This document shows positions 7,821-15,900 of a DNA stretch of 34,966 bases, piece after piece; the first letter of the stretch is position 1, and every line of letters starts with the position of its first letter. A program made the translations under genes and the position numbers. The DNA lies in contig NZ_PGFZ01000001.1 of NCBI RefSeq assembly GCF_002923755.1, positions 54,307 to 89,272 on the forward strand. Reading direction: 5' to 3'. Origin of the DNA: Methylovulum psychrotolerans (GTDB lineage Bacteria > Pseudomonadota > Gammaproteobacteria > Methylococcales > Methylomonadaceae). The notes beneath the pieces are model-generated. The model saw only the letters and a program-made list of their open reading frames with translations, was not told the DNA's origin and did no database searches.

Positions 7821-8240
7821 ATGTTAACAGCGCAAAAATGTTTGAAAATACTCGGCGACCCTAGCCATGAGACCGATATGGTGCTGTGGGATGTGCCGAC
7901 GGAGTTGGAGATTGGCGTGATTCCGAAAAAGGTCTATTGCAATAAGCGTATGGTCGGGCCGTTGACGGCGGCGTTTAAAGCCTTGATTAAAACGGGCTGT
8001 GTCAGTGAGTTAAAAACTTGGGACGGCTGTTTTAACATCCGCAAAAAACGCGGTGCATCGACAGCCAGTTTACATAGCTGGGGTGTGGCGATTGATGTTA
8101 ACGCGGCGTGGAACCGTTTTGGCGGTAAGCCGAGTTTGAGTGCGAAGTTTGTGAAGTGTTTTACCGATAATGGCTTTGACTGGGGCGGCACTTGGTCTAA
8201 GCCGGATGGGATGCACTTTCAGTTGGCGGATTTGGGGTAG
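7821..8240 (+). CDS. M15-family endolysin (L-Ala-D-Glu peptidase-like)
   Basis: The protein has 139 residues from ATG 7821; a GTG at 7812 is an alternative start. It carries the M15 zinc peptidase signature: S-L-H-S-W-G-V-A-I-D (His85 and Asp92 as zinc ligands), FDWGGTW (Asp120 where the catalytic acidic residue usually lies) and DGMHFQL (His132, third ligand). The short single-domain form fits phage endolysins of the M15_4 group, which cut the peptide stem of peptidoglycan. There is no signal peptide, so it would need the upstream holin-like protein for release. It is the last gene of phage block 1. Confidence 0.8.
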   Translation: MLTAQKCLKILGDPSHETDMVLWDVPTELEIGVIPKKVYCNKRMVGPLTAAFKALIKTGCVSELKTWDGCFNIRKKRGASTASLHSWGVAIDVNAAWNRFGGKPSLSAKFVKCFTDNGFDWGGTWSKPDGMHFQLADLG

Positions 8241-8259
8241 GCTTAAAATAACCTCAGCA

Positions 8260-8311
8260 TGGGGCGCGGGCATCTTACCCGCCCTTGCGGGCAAGATGCC
8301 CGCGCTCCATG
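8260..8311. repeat. REP-like perfect hairpin, full palindrome
   Basis: Long arms (CGCGGGCATCTT...CCCGC and GCGGG...AAGATGCCCGCG, bounded by CATGG/CCATG) form a strong hairpin directly after the endolysin gene. One arm, 23 bases at 8287-8309, is repeated exactly at 8880-8902 beyond the phosphatase gene. It may also end transcription from both sides. Confidence 0.75.
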
Positions 8312-8365
8312 ACCCGTATCCTTTAACGTTTGTCTGAATTATTTCCTGCCTATTCTTCAGTGGCT

Positions 8366-8851
8366 TTACGCCTCTGTTCGCCTAAACCCCACCAACCAAG
8401 CCGCCTGTTGTTCTGTGTCCGGCACTGCCACGCCCCGTGCTTGGCTGATTAACGCAAATTCATCACCGATACCTAAAACCGCTAACACACAGGCGGCGAT
8501 TAGGCTGCTGCGGCCTATGCCTGCGCGGCAATGGACCGCTACGCTTGCGCCCGCTTGCAGTTGTGCCGCTAGGGTATAGGCTAAGGCGCGGACGGCGGGG
8601 CGGTGGGCGGGTATGCCCCGGTCGGGGATGGGCAGGCTGAGGAAGCGGATGCCTAGGTCGGCACATAAACGCTCTTCTTCGCCCAGTTCTAATTCATGGA
8701 CTTCACTCGCTTCTAACAGGGAGACGACGGTGTTGATGCCCTGTTGCTGCCATGCACGGATTTCATCCGCTAGCCAGTCGCCCGCGCGGGGGCGCGGCAT
8801 GATGGCTAGCTTGTAGTCGGGTAGGGGGAGCCAGTAGAGGTCGGGGCGCAT
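8366..8851 (-). CDS. Dual-specificity/tyrosine-type protein phosphatase
   Basis: The protein has 161 residues from the ATG at 8851. An ATG at 8887 would add 12 residues, but those are partly encoded by a REP copy, so the later start is preferred. The P-loop V-H-C-R-A-G-I-G-R-S-S is complete (C108-x5-R114), and the general-acid loop P-I-P-D-R-G (Asp77) lies upstream at normal distance. The N-terminal L-Y-W-L-P and I-M-P-R-P segments match bacterial cyclin-dependent kinase inhibitor/DSP-like phosphatases. It should hydrolyse phosphoester bonds on Tyr or Ser/Thr; the substrate is unknown. It is monocistronic and flanked by two REP copies, which suggests it may have moved as a unit. Confidence 0.8.
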   Translation of the reverse strand: MRPDLYWLPLPDYKLAIMPRPRAGDWLADEIRAWQQQGINTVVSLLEASEVHELELGEEERLCADLGIRFLSLPIPDRGIPAHRPAVRALAYTLAAQLQAGASVAVHCRAGIGRSSLIAACVLAVLGIGDEFALISQARGVAVPDTEQQAAWLVGFRRTEA

Positions 8852-8879
8852 GGGAGATATGGGTATTTTGGCGGCAAGT

Positions 8880-8902
8880 GCGGGCAAGATGCCCGCGCTC
8901 CA
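8880..8902. repeat. REP-like repeat, half copy
   Basis: These 23 bases are identical to 8287-8309 (core GGGCAAGATGCCCGCG). Only one arm of the full palindrome is present here, at the 5' side of the phosphatase gene. Confidence 0.7.
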
Positions 8903-8935
8903 GAATCTGGGTTATTTTATGTCCATTACTGACAA

Positions 8936-9289
8936 TTAATGCAAGTCGGCTTCTATGTCGGTATTGAGCCACGCGACGAAGCTGGCGAATTTCCGGCTGA
9001 TTATCCCGGTTAAGGGCTGTTGGGCTTTAGGCGGTTGTTCGGTGCTGGTGTTAGGGGCGGCGTGGTCGCTTAAGCGGGCGGTTGTCGGGCTGTCTTCGTC
9101 TTCAATGCCGATTTGCCGCAAGGTTTCGCTGGGCAGGCGGCGTTTGTTTTCGGTTGGGGTGTCGTCGTCTGCTAAGACGCTGAGCTGGCCGGCTTCTTTT
9201 TCGGCGGTCATGGCATCTGCGGCGAGCGGTTGGGTGGAGATGAAGATAACGGCGGTGTAGGTGGCTATTTTATGGCAATATTTGTTCAT
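8936..9289 (-). CDS. Secreted protein of unknown function
   Basis: The protein has 117 residues from the ATG at 9289, which has an AGGA site six bases upstream. Residues 1-26 form a Sec signal peptide (IATYTAVIFISTQPLAADA). The mature part is acidic and polar (ADDDTPTENKRR, IEDEDSPTTARLSD), probably mostly disordered, and ends with a short amphipathic segment ISRKFASFVAWLNTDI. No family is recognised. It is divergent from the phosphatase-superfamily gene at 9606. Confidence 0.65.
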   Translation of the reverse strand: MNKYCHKIATYTAVIFISTQPLAADAMTAEKEAGQLSVLADDDTPTENKRRLPSETLRQIGIEDEDSPTTARLSDHAAPNTSTEQPPKAQQPLTGIISRKFASFVAWLNTDIEADLH

Positions 9290-9605
9290 GGTCTATCCTG
9301 ACGGGGTTATGGGTAGCCTGCGTTTAAGGTCGCCGTCGGGCGGAAGGGAACGCGGGGCCGGTCTCTTGCTGAATTATAAAGCTATTTTTGTGCCAAAAGC
9401 TTATTTTGGCTAATTCTTTTAAATTCAGCTACTTAGTGTTTTTTAGAAAATGGCGTAAAGGTAGGTGGTGAATATGCACACTAATGGCGGGGGATTGTAA
9501 CCGTTGCCGCTAGGTAGCGGGCTTAGCGGGTAGGTTCCGTCATCATTGTGTCATAACGGCAAAATACAATGGGCGTTCTAATAATAATCATAAGGGTAAA
9601 CCTAG
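9290..9605. other. Divergent intergenic region upstream of the alkaline-phosphatase-type gene
   Basis: No gene is visible. The middle is AT-rich. The right part holds a probable Pho box and a -10 sequence for the gene at 9606. Confidence 0.5.
9537..9570 (+). promoter_or_regulatory. Putative Pho box and -10 for the phosphatase-superfamily gene
   Basis: CCGTCAT (9537-9543) and GTGTCAT (9548-9554) are direct repeats spaced by four bases, each 6/7 to the PhoB half-site CTGTCAT. A TACAAT -10 box at 9565-9570 begins ten bases after the second half-site. This is the layout of PhoB-activated promoters, where the box replaces the -35. The downstream gene encodes a phosphoester-cleaving enzyme, which fits phosphate control. 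Confidence 0.5.
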
Positions 9606-11294
9606 ATGAAGATGAATAACGCGCTGATTTCTTTGGCGGTGGCGATGGCTTTGGGGGCTACTCAAGCGAATGCGGCTACGCCAGCCCAACATGTGGTGTT
9701 GATTTCGGTAGACGGCCTGCATCAAGATGATTTGGCTTGGTTTGTGAAAAACCATCCGGCTTCGGCGTTGGCGACCTTGGTCAACAACGGTGTTGAGTAT
9801 GCTAACGCTATGACCCCATTCCCTTCTGATTCGTTCCCTGGCTTAATCGGCCAAGTGACGGGCGGTCATCCTGGCACGACCGGCATTTATTATGATGTGA
9901 CGTATAACCGCGATTTGTTGCCGCCCGGCACTACCGATTGCGTCAACACGTTGCCTGGCACGGTGGTGGCGTTTGATGAATCGATTGATAAGAACACTGA
10001 CCGTTTGGACGCTGGCCAAAACATCGCTGGCCTGTATGACAATGTGCCTAGCAGCTACGCGCTGATTTCGGCGTTGAGCGGCGACCCTAAAACGCTGATC
10101 GACCCTGCGATGTTGCCTGTTGATCCGACAAGCTGTGCGCCTGTTTATCCGCACCAATACCTGAAAGTCAATACCGTTTTTAACGTCGCTAAAAGCCAGC
10201 ATTTGCGCACCGCTTGGTCGGACAAACATCCGGCGAATGAGATTGTCAATGGCCGCGCCGATAACGGGGTGACGGAGTTCTTTACGCCAGAAATCAATAG
10301 CCTGACCGTGACGGGCGGCTCTGTTGACTTTACTAAAAACAACGTTGACACGCAAACGTACGATAACCTGAAAGTGAATGCGGTACTGAACTGGGCAAAA
10401 GGCAAAGACCATGCGGGTACTGGCACCGTCGGCGTGCCGGCCATTTATGGGATGAACTTCCAATCGGTTTCTACGGCGCAAAAGCTGAATTTGTCTGGCT
10501 ATTATGATCCTGCTAACCCTGGTGCTGTTCTGGCTAATGGCTTAGGCGGTTATGTCGCTGACGGTTCTGGCGCGTTGGTGCCAGGCCCTGTGCTGAGCGG
10601 TGCGTTGAGCTTTGTTGACCAATCGATCAGCAAAATCGTCGCTGGGGTTGACCCTAGCAATACAGTGGTGATTATCTCTGCCAAACACGGCCAATCACCT
10701 GAAGACCGTGCTAAGCTGGTCTTGATCAATGACGGCGACATGTTGGCGGCGTTGGATGCGGCTTGGAACGCGGCGCATCCGGGCGCTAACGGGTTGGTGG
10801 CTAATTCCTTAGACGACGACGGTGTGTTGTTGTGGTTGAAAGACCGTTCTAAAGTGGCGACTAATTTTGCCAAACACTTTTTGATGAACTATTCAGGTAC
10901 TGGTATTGGTTCGGACAGCCTGGGTAACAAAACAGCCGTTAATTTCACCAACGCCGGATTGCGCACGGTTAATGCGGGTGCTGACGCTTATGCGATGTTT
11001 GGTGTTAAGAAAGGCGACGCGCGCGTGCCTGATGTGGTCGGTATCGCGAAAGTCGGCAGTGTTTATGCGGGCAGCAAGCTGAGCAAAATCGCCGAGCATG
11101 GCGGCAACGCGCTGAATGACCGTCATGTGCCGATTTTGGTTTGGGGTGCGGGTATCGCGTCTGGCGTGACCGTAACCGATGCGGTGGAAACCGTGCAAAT
11201 CGCACCGACGATTTTGAACAGCTTAGGTTTAGATCCAAACAAACTGAAAGCCGTTTTGATGGAAGGCACCGCTGTATTGCCTAAATTGAACTAA
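9606..11294 (+). CDS. Exported alkaline phosphatase-superfamily enzyme (type I phosphodiesterase/nucleotide pyrophosphatase-like)
   Basis: The protein has 562 residues with a Sec signal peptide (residues 1-23, ending T-Q-A-N-A). The first metal ligand lies in V-L-I-S-V-D-G (Asp36). The nucleophile region T-P-F-P-S-D-S-F-P matches the NPP pattern in which the residue before F-P is the nucleophile, here Ser76 instead of the usual Thr. Later blocks SAKHGQSPED (His near 361) and AEHGGN...DRHVPILVWGAGI (His near 498) supply further ligands typical of the PF01663-type fold. It should act in the periplasm on phosphate esters or diesters. An AAGGG site lies upstream; an ATG two codons later is also possible. 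Its promoter carries a probable Pho box. Confidence 0.8.
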   Translation: MKMNNALISLAVAMALGATQANAATPAQHVVLISVDGLHQDDLAWFVKNHPASALATLVNNGVEYANAMTPFPSDSFPGLIGQVTGGHPGTTGIYYDVTYNRDLLPPGTTDCVNTLPGTVVAFDESIDKNTDRLDAGQNIAGLYDNVPSSYALISALSGDPKTLIDPAMLPVDPTSCAPVYPHQYLKVNTVFNVAKSQHLRTAWSDKHPANEIVNGRADNGVTEFFTPEINSLTVTGGSVDFTKNNVDTQTYDNLKVNAVLNWAKGKDHAGTGTVGVPAIYGMNFQSVSTAQKLNLSGYYDPANPGAVLANGLGGYVADGSGALVPGPVLSGALSFVDQSISKIVAGVDPSNTVVIISAKHGQSPEDRAKLVLINDGDMLAALDAAWNAAHPGANGLVANSLDDDGVLLWLKDRSKVATNFAKHFLMNYSGTGIGSDSLGNKTAVNFTNAGLRTVNAGADAYAMFGVKKGDARVPDVVGIAKVGSVYAGSKLSKIAEHGGNALNDRHVPILVWGAGIASGVTVTDAVETVQIAPTILNSLGLDPNKLKAVLMEGTAVLPKLN

Positions 11295-11516
11295 GCTTTT
11301 TGGCTTTTTAGGCTGGGGGGCTTTGCGGCTCCCTGGCTTTTACTGCGCTTTGCCGATTTTCCGGCTCCTCTTTTTAAGTCTCTTGCTGTGTTTGGAGGCT
11401 CTTCAGGTTTTTTTCATCAAGCCTGCCCTATAGGGCAAACGCCATTGCCCCTCAGTAACGGCTAACGGTTATTGTCCTGTTTTTTCTTGAGGCGGCAGCT
11501 TGTCCGCCGCCCTCTG

Positions 11517-11723
11517 TTAACGGACTTTTTGTACATCTTGTTGGCTGTTGTGGGCGACAGTGATGTTAGCGGGGGCAGGGGAGCCGCCGTAGGCGTGCGC
11601 CAGATGGCGCAGTAACGCCTCGCCGTCACTGGCATTTAAGCCACCGACAATAAAAGCTAACAGTAAGACCAACGGCAGGCATGAAAACAGGTATAGGGAG
11701 TTTTTGGGGTTTGTCGTGTTCAT
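11517..11723 (-). CDS. Small single-pass membrane protein
   Basis: The protein has 68 residues from the ATG at 11723, chosen because an AAGGA site lies upstream; the frame is open to 11810 without initiation support. One transmembrane segment (YLFSCLPLVLLLAFIVGGL) is followed by a short polar tail with an A-H-A-Y-G-G motif. The function is unknown. It converges with the phosphatase gene. Confidence 0.55.
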   Translation of the reverse strand: MNTTNPKNSLYLFSCLPLVLLLAFIVGGLNASDGEALLRHLAHAYGGSPAPANITVAHNSQQDVQKVR

Positions 11724-12100
11724 GGCGGTTTCCTTCTTTTTGTTGTTTCTTAGGCTGTTGGTTTTGAGTGAAGAGGGGCATGGGGGCCAGTTTGGTCTGC
11801 CACACTGCATTAAGGCGCTTAACTGATGGTTTTAAAATAACAAACACATTTCTAAATTGAAATTAAGGATTACCGAAAAAAATGGTAATTGTTCACTAAA
11901 TGAAATTTTCCTATTTATTGCATTGATTTTTATCAATTATTTTTTTAGGTCGGTACAGAAAAATAACGGTTTTAGGCGGTTTTTTTGCGGTTTTTGAGAA
12001 GATGGCGAAAGTTTGGCCGCACTGCTTGCGGTAGGTGTTTAAGGTTAGAAAGTGTGTGGGAATTACACGGGTGGTGGTGCGGTATTTACCGTTTAATGGG

Positions 12101-12229
12101 GTTGGGCAGGCGGTTTTGCCTGATGCGCCACCTATATCAACCGACACCCGTTGTTCAGGCCGTTACGTTAAATCTGATATTTTGAGCGTGGCGGAATTGG
12201 CAAATGTTGGGCAAAACCGTCTACCCAAC
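12101..12229. repeat. Inverted repeat pair, MITE-like, 129 bp
   Basis: GTTGGGCAGGCGGTTTTGCC at 12101-12120 and GGGCAAAACCGTCTACCCAAC at 12209-12229 are inverted copies with about two mismatches. They enclose roughly 90 non-coding bases. Each arm belongs to the GGGCAAGCGG palindrome family also seen at 1434, 31750 and 31859. Confidence 0.55.
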
Positions 12230-12247
12230 CTACACAGCTACCCACAC

Positions 12248-12273
12248 AAACCCGCCCCGTGCGGGTTTTTTTT
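12248..12273 (+). terminator. Intrinsic terminator
   Basis: AAACCCGC (12248-12255) and GCGGGTTT (12261-12268) form a GC-rich stem with a 5-base loop, followed by a run of eight T. It would stop plus-strand transcription just before phage block 2. No plus-strand gene is visible upstream, so it may end an unseen short RNA or insulate the block. Confidence 0.75.
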
Positions 12274-12282
12274 GCCTTGCGC

Positions 12283-12290
12283 GTCGTGAC
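12283..12290 (+). promoter_or_regulatory. GTCGTGAC motif, copy B, upstream of phage block 2
   Basis: The octamer, followed by GG and TAA, lies 56 bases before the tail chaperone ATG at 12347 and ten bases after the terminator T-run. It is shared with copies A (3917) and C (28856). Confidence 0.4.
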
Positions 12291-12346
12291 GGTAAGCTCG
12301 TGGCTTGTTTAGCGACTTTTTTTCCTATTATTACGCGGAGCTTAGT

Positions 12347-12736
12347 ATGTCAAGACCAGCAAAAGAGACTGATTTTATGATTGATTTACCCACTGTCGGG
12401 CGGTTTCGGTTTGGCCGGGAGACCTTGGGCGACCATATCGCCATTCAGGCGGCTTATGTTACGTTGACTAACGCCCAGGGCGGGCAGGACAGGTATTTGG
12501 ATTTTATCGCCGACGCGCTGGCGCATTTTCAGGTGTTGTGTGTGTCTGCGCCGGCCGGTTGGGGGCAGTTGGCGGCGTTGGATTATAACGAGACTATGCT
12601 CAATAATCTGGCGGTGCTGTACAAGGAGCTGATGGAACGGCTTAAGAGCTTTCGCGACGGCGCGGCACAAGGAAGCCAAGCGCCGGGGCTGGGAGCAAGC
12701 GAGAACGTACCGCAGTTGGTTCCGGCAGACCTATAA
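12347..12736 (+). CDS. Tail assembly chaperone, short (unshifted) form
   Basis: The protein has 129 residues from ATG 12347, which has a GGAG site upstream; an earlier in-frame start has none. It begins M-S-R-P-A-K-E-T-D-F and has a helical body (DFIADALAHFQVLCV, NNLAVLYKELMERLKSF) like other gpG-type chaperones. It lies immediately before the tape measure gene, the usual place. The tail of this frame after about residue 100 (GAAQGSQAPGLGASENV) looks like non-selected sequence, while the +1 frame over the same bases encodes a sensible protein. This is the signature of the conserved tail-chaperone translational frameshift. Confidence 0.75.
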   Translation: MSRPAKETDFMIDLPTVGRFRFGRETLGDHIAIQAAYVTLTNAQGGQDRYLDFIADALAHFQVLCVSAPAGWGQLAALDYNETMLNNLAVLYKELMERLKSFRDGAAQGSQAPGLGASENVPQLVPADL

Positions 12737-12932
12737 CCTGCCCCCGACCGACCCGCGCTATTTGGCGATGACCGATATGGACATTGAGGCCGAATATTGG
12801 ACGCGCCATTATGAGAATAACCCCGATGAATATGCCAATCCGTTTTTTGACAGCGCGGCGGCTTTGGAGTCGGTCGATTTAAGCGAGTTTGAAGATATTA
12901 TCAATGACCACTATCAATACAAGTCAGGCTAG
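12633..12932 (+). CDS. Tail assembly chaperone, frameshifted extension (GT-like fusion)
   Basis: The frame one base ahead of the chaperone is open from 12633 (after a TGA at 12630) to a TAG at 12930-12932 and reads RRHKEAKRRGWEQARTYR, then WFRQTYNLPPTDPRYLAM and a conserved acidic tail ending INDHYQYKSG. It has no own start, so it must be reached by a shift of +1 or -2 between 12633 and 12736. Candidate sites are TTT-C at 12650-12653 (a +1 slip of the Phe tRNA) and the CC-GGGG run at 12683-12688 (a -2 slip). The classical tail shift is -1; Mu is known for -2. The product would be an extended chaperone that loads the tape measure. Confidence 0.65.
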   Translation, partial: WNGLRAFATARHKEAKRRGWEQARTYRSWFRQTYNLPPTDPRYLAMTDMDIEAEYWTRHYENNPDEYANPFFDSAAALESVDLSEFEDIINDHYQYKSG

Positions 12933-15900
12933 AATTGATGCCGCAATAGCGGCTGTTCAGACAACAATGAGCTCCATCAATGGACATTTGTCGCATGGCG
13001 ATTATGCGTCGGGAGCTAATGATGCCAATAGCGACTTGCGTACGTTGGATACTGATCTGGATGCTTTGAGTGTGGTGCGTAAGGAGCTTAAACAGTACAT
13101 AGTAGGAGAAAATTACAGAAACATTATCAGGTTACTTGGTGAAGCGCGGAAGTTAGCCAAACGTGTCCGCCAAGCACAACATGCCACGGCACTTGATACC
13201 AGTTTTGCCGACCGTCTCTCGGATTTCGCGGCGGATGAAAGCACCGATACTCAGCAACAAGCCGCTGGCCTGTACGAAAAACAAGCCAAAGCCGCAGGCG
13301 ATTTTGTCACGGGTATGCTCGAAGGCAAAGGCGGCGAAAACACCGGCAAAATGATGGGCAAATTTGCCGGTGAGTTGCTGGGGTCGGTGGGCGGGCCTAG
13401 GGGGCGGGCGATTGTTGGGGCGATCGGCGAGGCGATGGGCGGCAAAATGGGCGCGGCGTACGATGCCAGTGTCGGCAAAGCCGAGCAAGAAGCGCAGGGC
13501 TATTCCGAGTTGCGGCGCATGTTAGGCACGGCCAGTGTCGATTTTGATACCTTACGCGCCAGTACCCAGCATTTGACGGCGGGTTTTAACGTCTCCGCCA
13601 ATGATGCGGTGCAGCTTGCCAAAAAGTTCGCTTCGGTGGCGGCGGTTACGCCGGATAATGACCGCGCCTCAGGTTTAGGGCAGTCTTTACGCGATGCCAT
13701 CGGTTTTGCGCAAGGTTACGGTATTGACGCGCAAAGCACTAGCCAGTTTTTGGCGACCGAGCAGCTTTATAAAGTCTCACGCAACGAGCCGGATAATAAG
13801 CATTTGTTTGCCCAGCTCAGCGAGGTGGCGGCTTATAGCGGCACAAGCGCGAAAATGGGCGAACTGTTAACGGTGGTGTCTAAGTTTACCGAATCTTCCG
13901 CTAACCAAACGTTAATGGTACCGGATGTATCGACCTATTCTACGCTGTTATCGGCGATGATGGCATCGTCTACACCCGGTTTGAGTAAAAATCCGACCAA
14001 TGCCGCGACGGTGTTGGATGCGGCGGATAAAGGTTTTAGGGAAGCCAGCAAGAAAAAGCCCGTCAAGTTTTTGACGGACACGTTCCGCCGCACCACGCCG
14101 GGCTTTGGTGATGATGACCTTAAGCGGGTGCAAGCGGGCGGTTTGTTTAATAGTTTTGCCAAAGTTTACGGCAAAGACAGCCAAGCGATGGAGTTGGCGG
14201 GTTATTATAACGATACCAAGGCGATTGCCCATAACCAAAAACTCGCCGCCAACTCGGAAGGTATTTTAAGCCAGTTAATGGATAGGTTTGTGCTGCTTGC
14301 CCAAGGGGGGGAGGCTAAGCCTTCGGGTAAAAGAAAGCGTAAGGGTAAGCATGATAAGCCCGCAACCACGCCACCCGGCCAAAACCGTCCGGTCGATACC
14401 GAAAAGCTGGTGCAACTGGTGCAAGATACTTTAAACATGTCGGTGCAACAGGCCACTAGCCTTGTGTTGGCGTATAACAAAGCCCCTGAGGGCATGGGGA
14501 AGCTCGAACCTTTTTTAGAAAAATATGGCTATGATGTCAATAAGCTGCAAGATTTATCGGTGTTACCCGCGTTGGCGATGTTGGCGCAGGGCGGCGATCA
14601 GGCCTTTGATGAGCAGTATCAGGCTTTGCTTAAGCACGATAAGGTTACGCCTGCTGATAAAGAGCGTTTGGATAAACTGGATCACTCGTCTAAGGACTTC
14701 AAAAGCGAGGTGATTAAGCTGGTGGTGAAGGATAGCTCGGATCCGGCTTTGAAAGCGCAAACAGATCAAATTAAGATAGAAACCCAGATGCTGGAATATG
14801 CCGCGCAGATGTTGCCGTTAACGTCGGGCATAAAACAAGTGTTGCTGGCGATTATGGAAAGTTTGCCGGATGAGCTTAAGGGCGATGCCGTCAATGCGAT
14901 TATCGGGCGTGAGCGTTTAAGCGATGCCGCCGAAACGTTAAAAATGCCGATTGCGATTGAACGGTATACCGATGCCCAAAGCCGCGAATCTGGCGATAGT
15001 TTGGAAGCGATTGAAAAACCGTTGCGTGAGCATCCTAACGATCCTGAGGCTTTAAAGGAAGCGCGGGCAGCGTTTTTAAAAACTGAGCGGGAACTCCAGC
15101 TCCATCCCGATAAGTATGGCGAGGGTTTTGGCGAAGCGTTAGCACTGTGGGCGGAGCAGAAAGGGCTGTTAAAAAGCCCTGCGGTGACGGATGCCTTGGG
15201 TCATGTCAAGCAGTATGAGTATTCTACCGTGACAATGCCAGTCCCAATGCGGGGCGTGACGAAGGAGACGGTTGTCTCGGCGGAAGGCTTTGCGGCGGCG
15301 GATAAGTTAATCAAGCCGCTGTCTGAGGGCGTGTATAAAGATGAGCAGGGTATTGAGAGAGCTGTCAAGCTTGCACAAGCGGCGGTGGCAAGACAGCCAC
15401 GTTTGTACCCTGAGAATACAGCTGCCATTATTGAACAAGTCCGGCAGGATAAGCTCAATCAGCTGCGGAAAGCTGAGGCTGAGGCTGACGCGAGCAAGGA
15501 TAAGGATAAGGGCAGTGGCAAAAAAGATATTGTGGAGACACCGCCGCCCAGCCCGAAAACGCTGGAGCAACTGATCGGGCAAGAGGCGGCGGCAGGTATA
15601 GCCGGCAAATTTGAACCGCAATTGCGGTTGCCTGTGGTACAAGAGCTGCTAAATTCGCAAGGCTTTGCTGCCCTTGGTGAGGGCAAGAAAAAATACGCGG
15701 CACTGATAAGTTTGTTGGCGGCTAAGCATGATCATATCAACAATAAGGATATGGCGACGCTTGTCGCGACGATGGAGGCAGCCCAAGACCCCAGCGGGAT
15801 GCCGTTGACGGCAGAGCTGGCGAAGCAGTTGGGTGTCAGTAATGCCAACTCGCCGGAAAGTATCCAAAAAATTATGGATTATATCTGGAAGCTGGTGGCG

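Larger units (their letters stand above)
11724..12346. other. Long intergenic region before phage block 2
   Basis: The left half (about 11830-11990) is strongly AT-rich with no convincing gene. The right half holds two facing arms of a palindromic repeat (12101-12120, 12209-12229), an intrinsic terminator (12248-12273) and the GTCGTGAC motif (12283-12290). Confidence 0.5.

Noticed and set aside
9843-10481. 212-codon minus-strand frame inside the alkaline-phosphatase-type gene
   Set aside because: Arg/His/Ile-rich composition typical of antisense translation; the plus-strand gene has signal peptide and active-site motifs.
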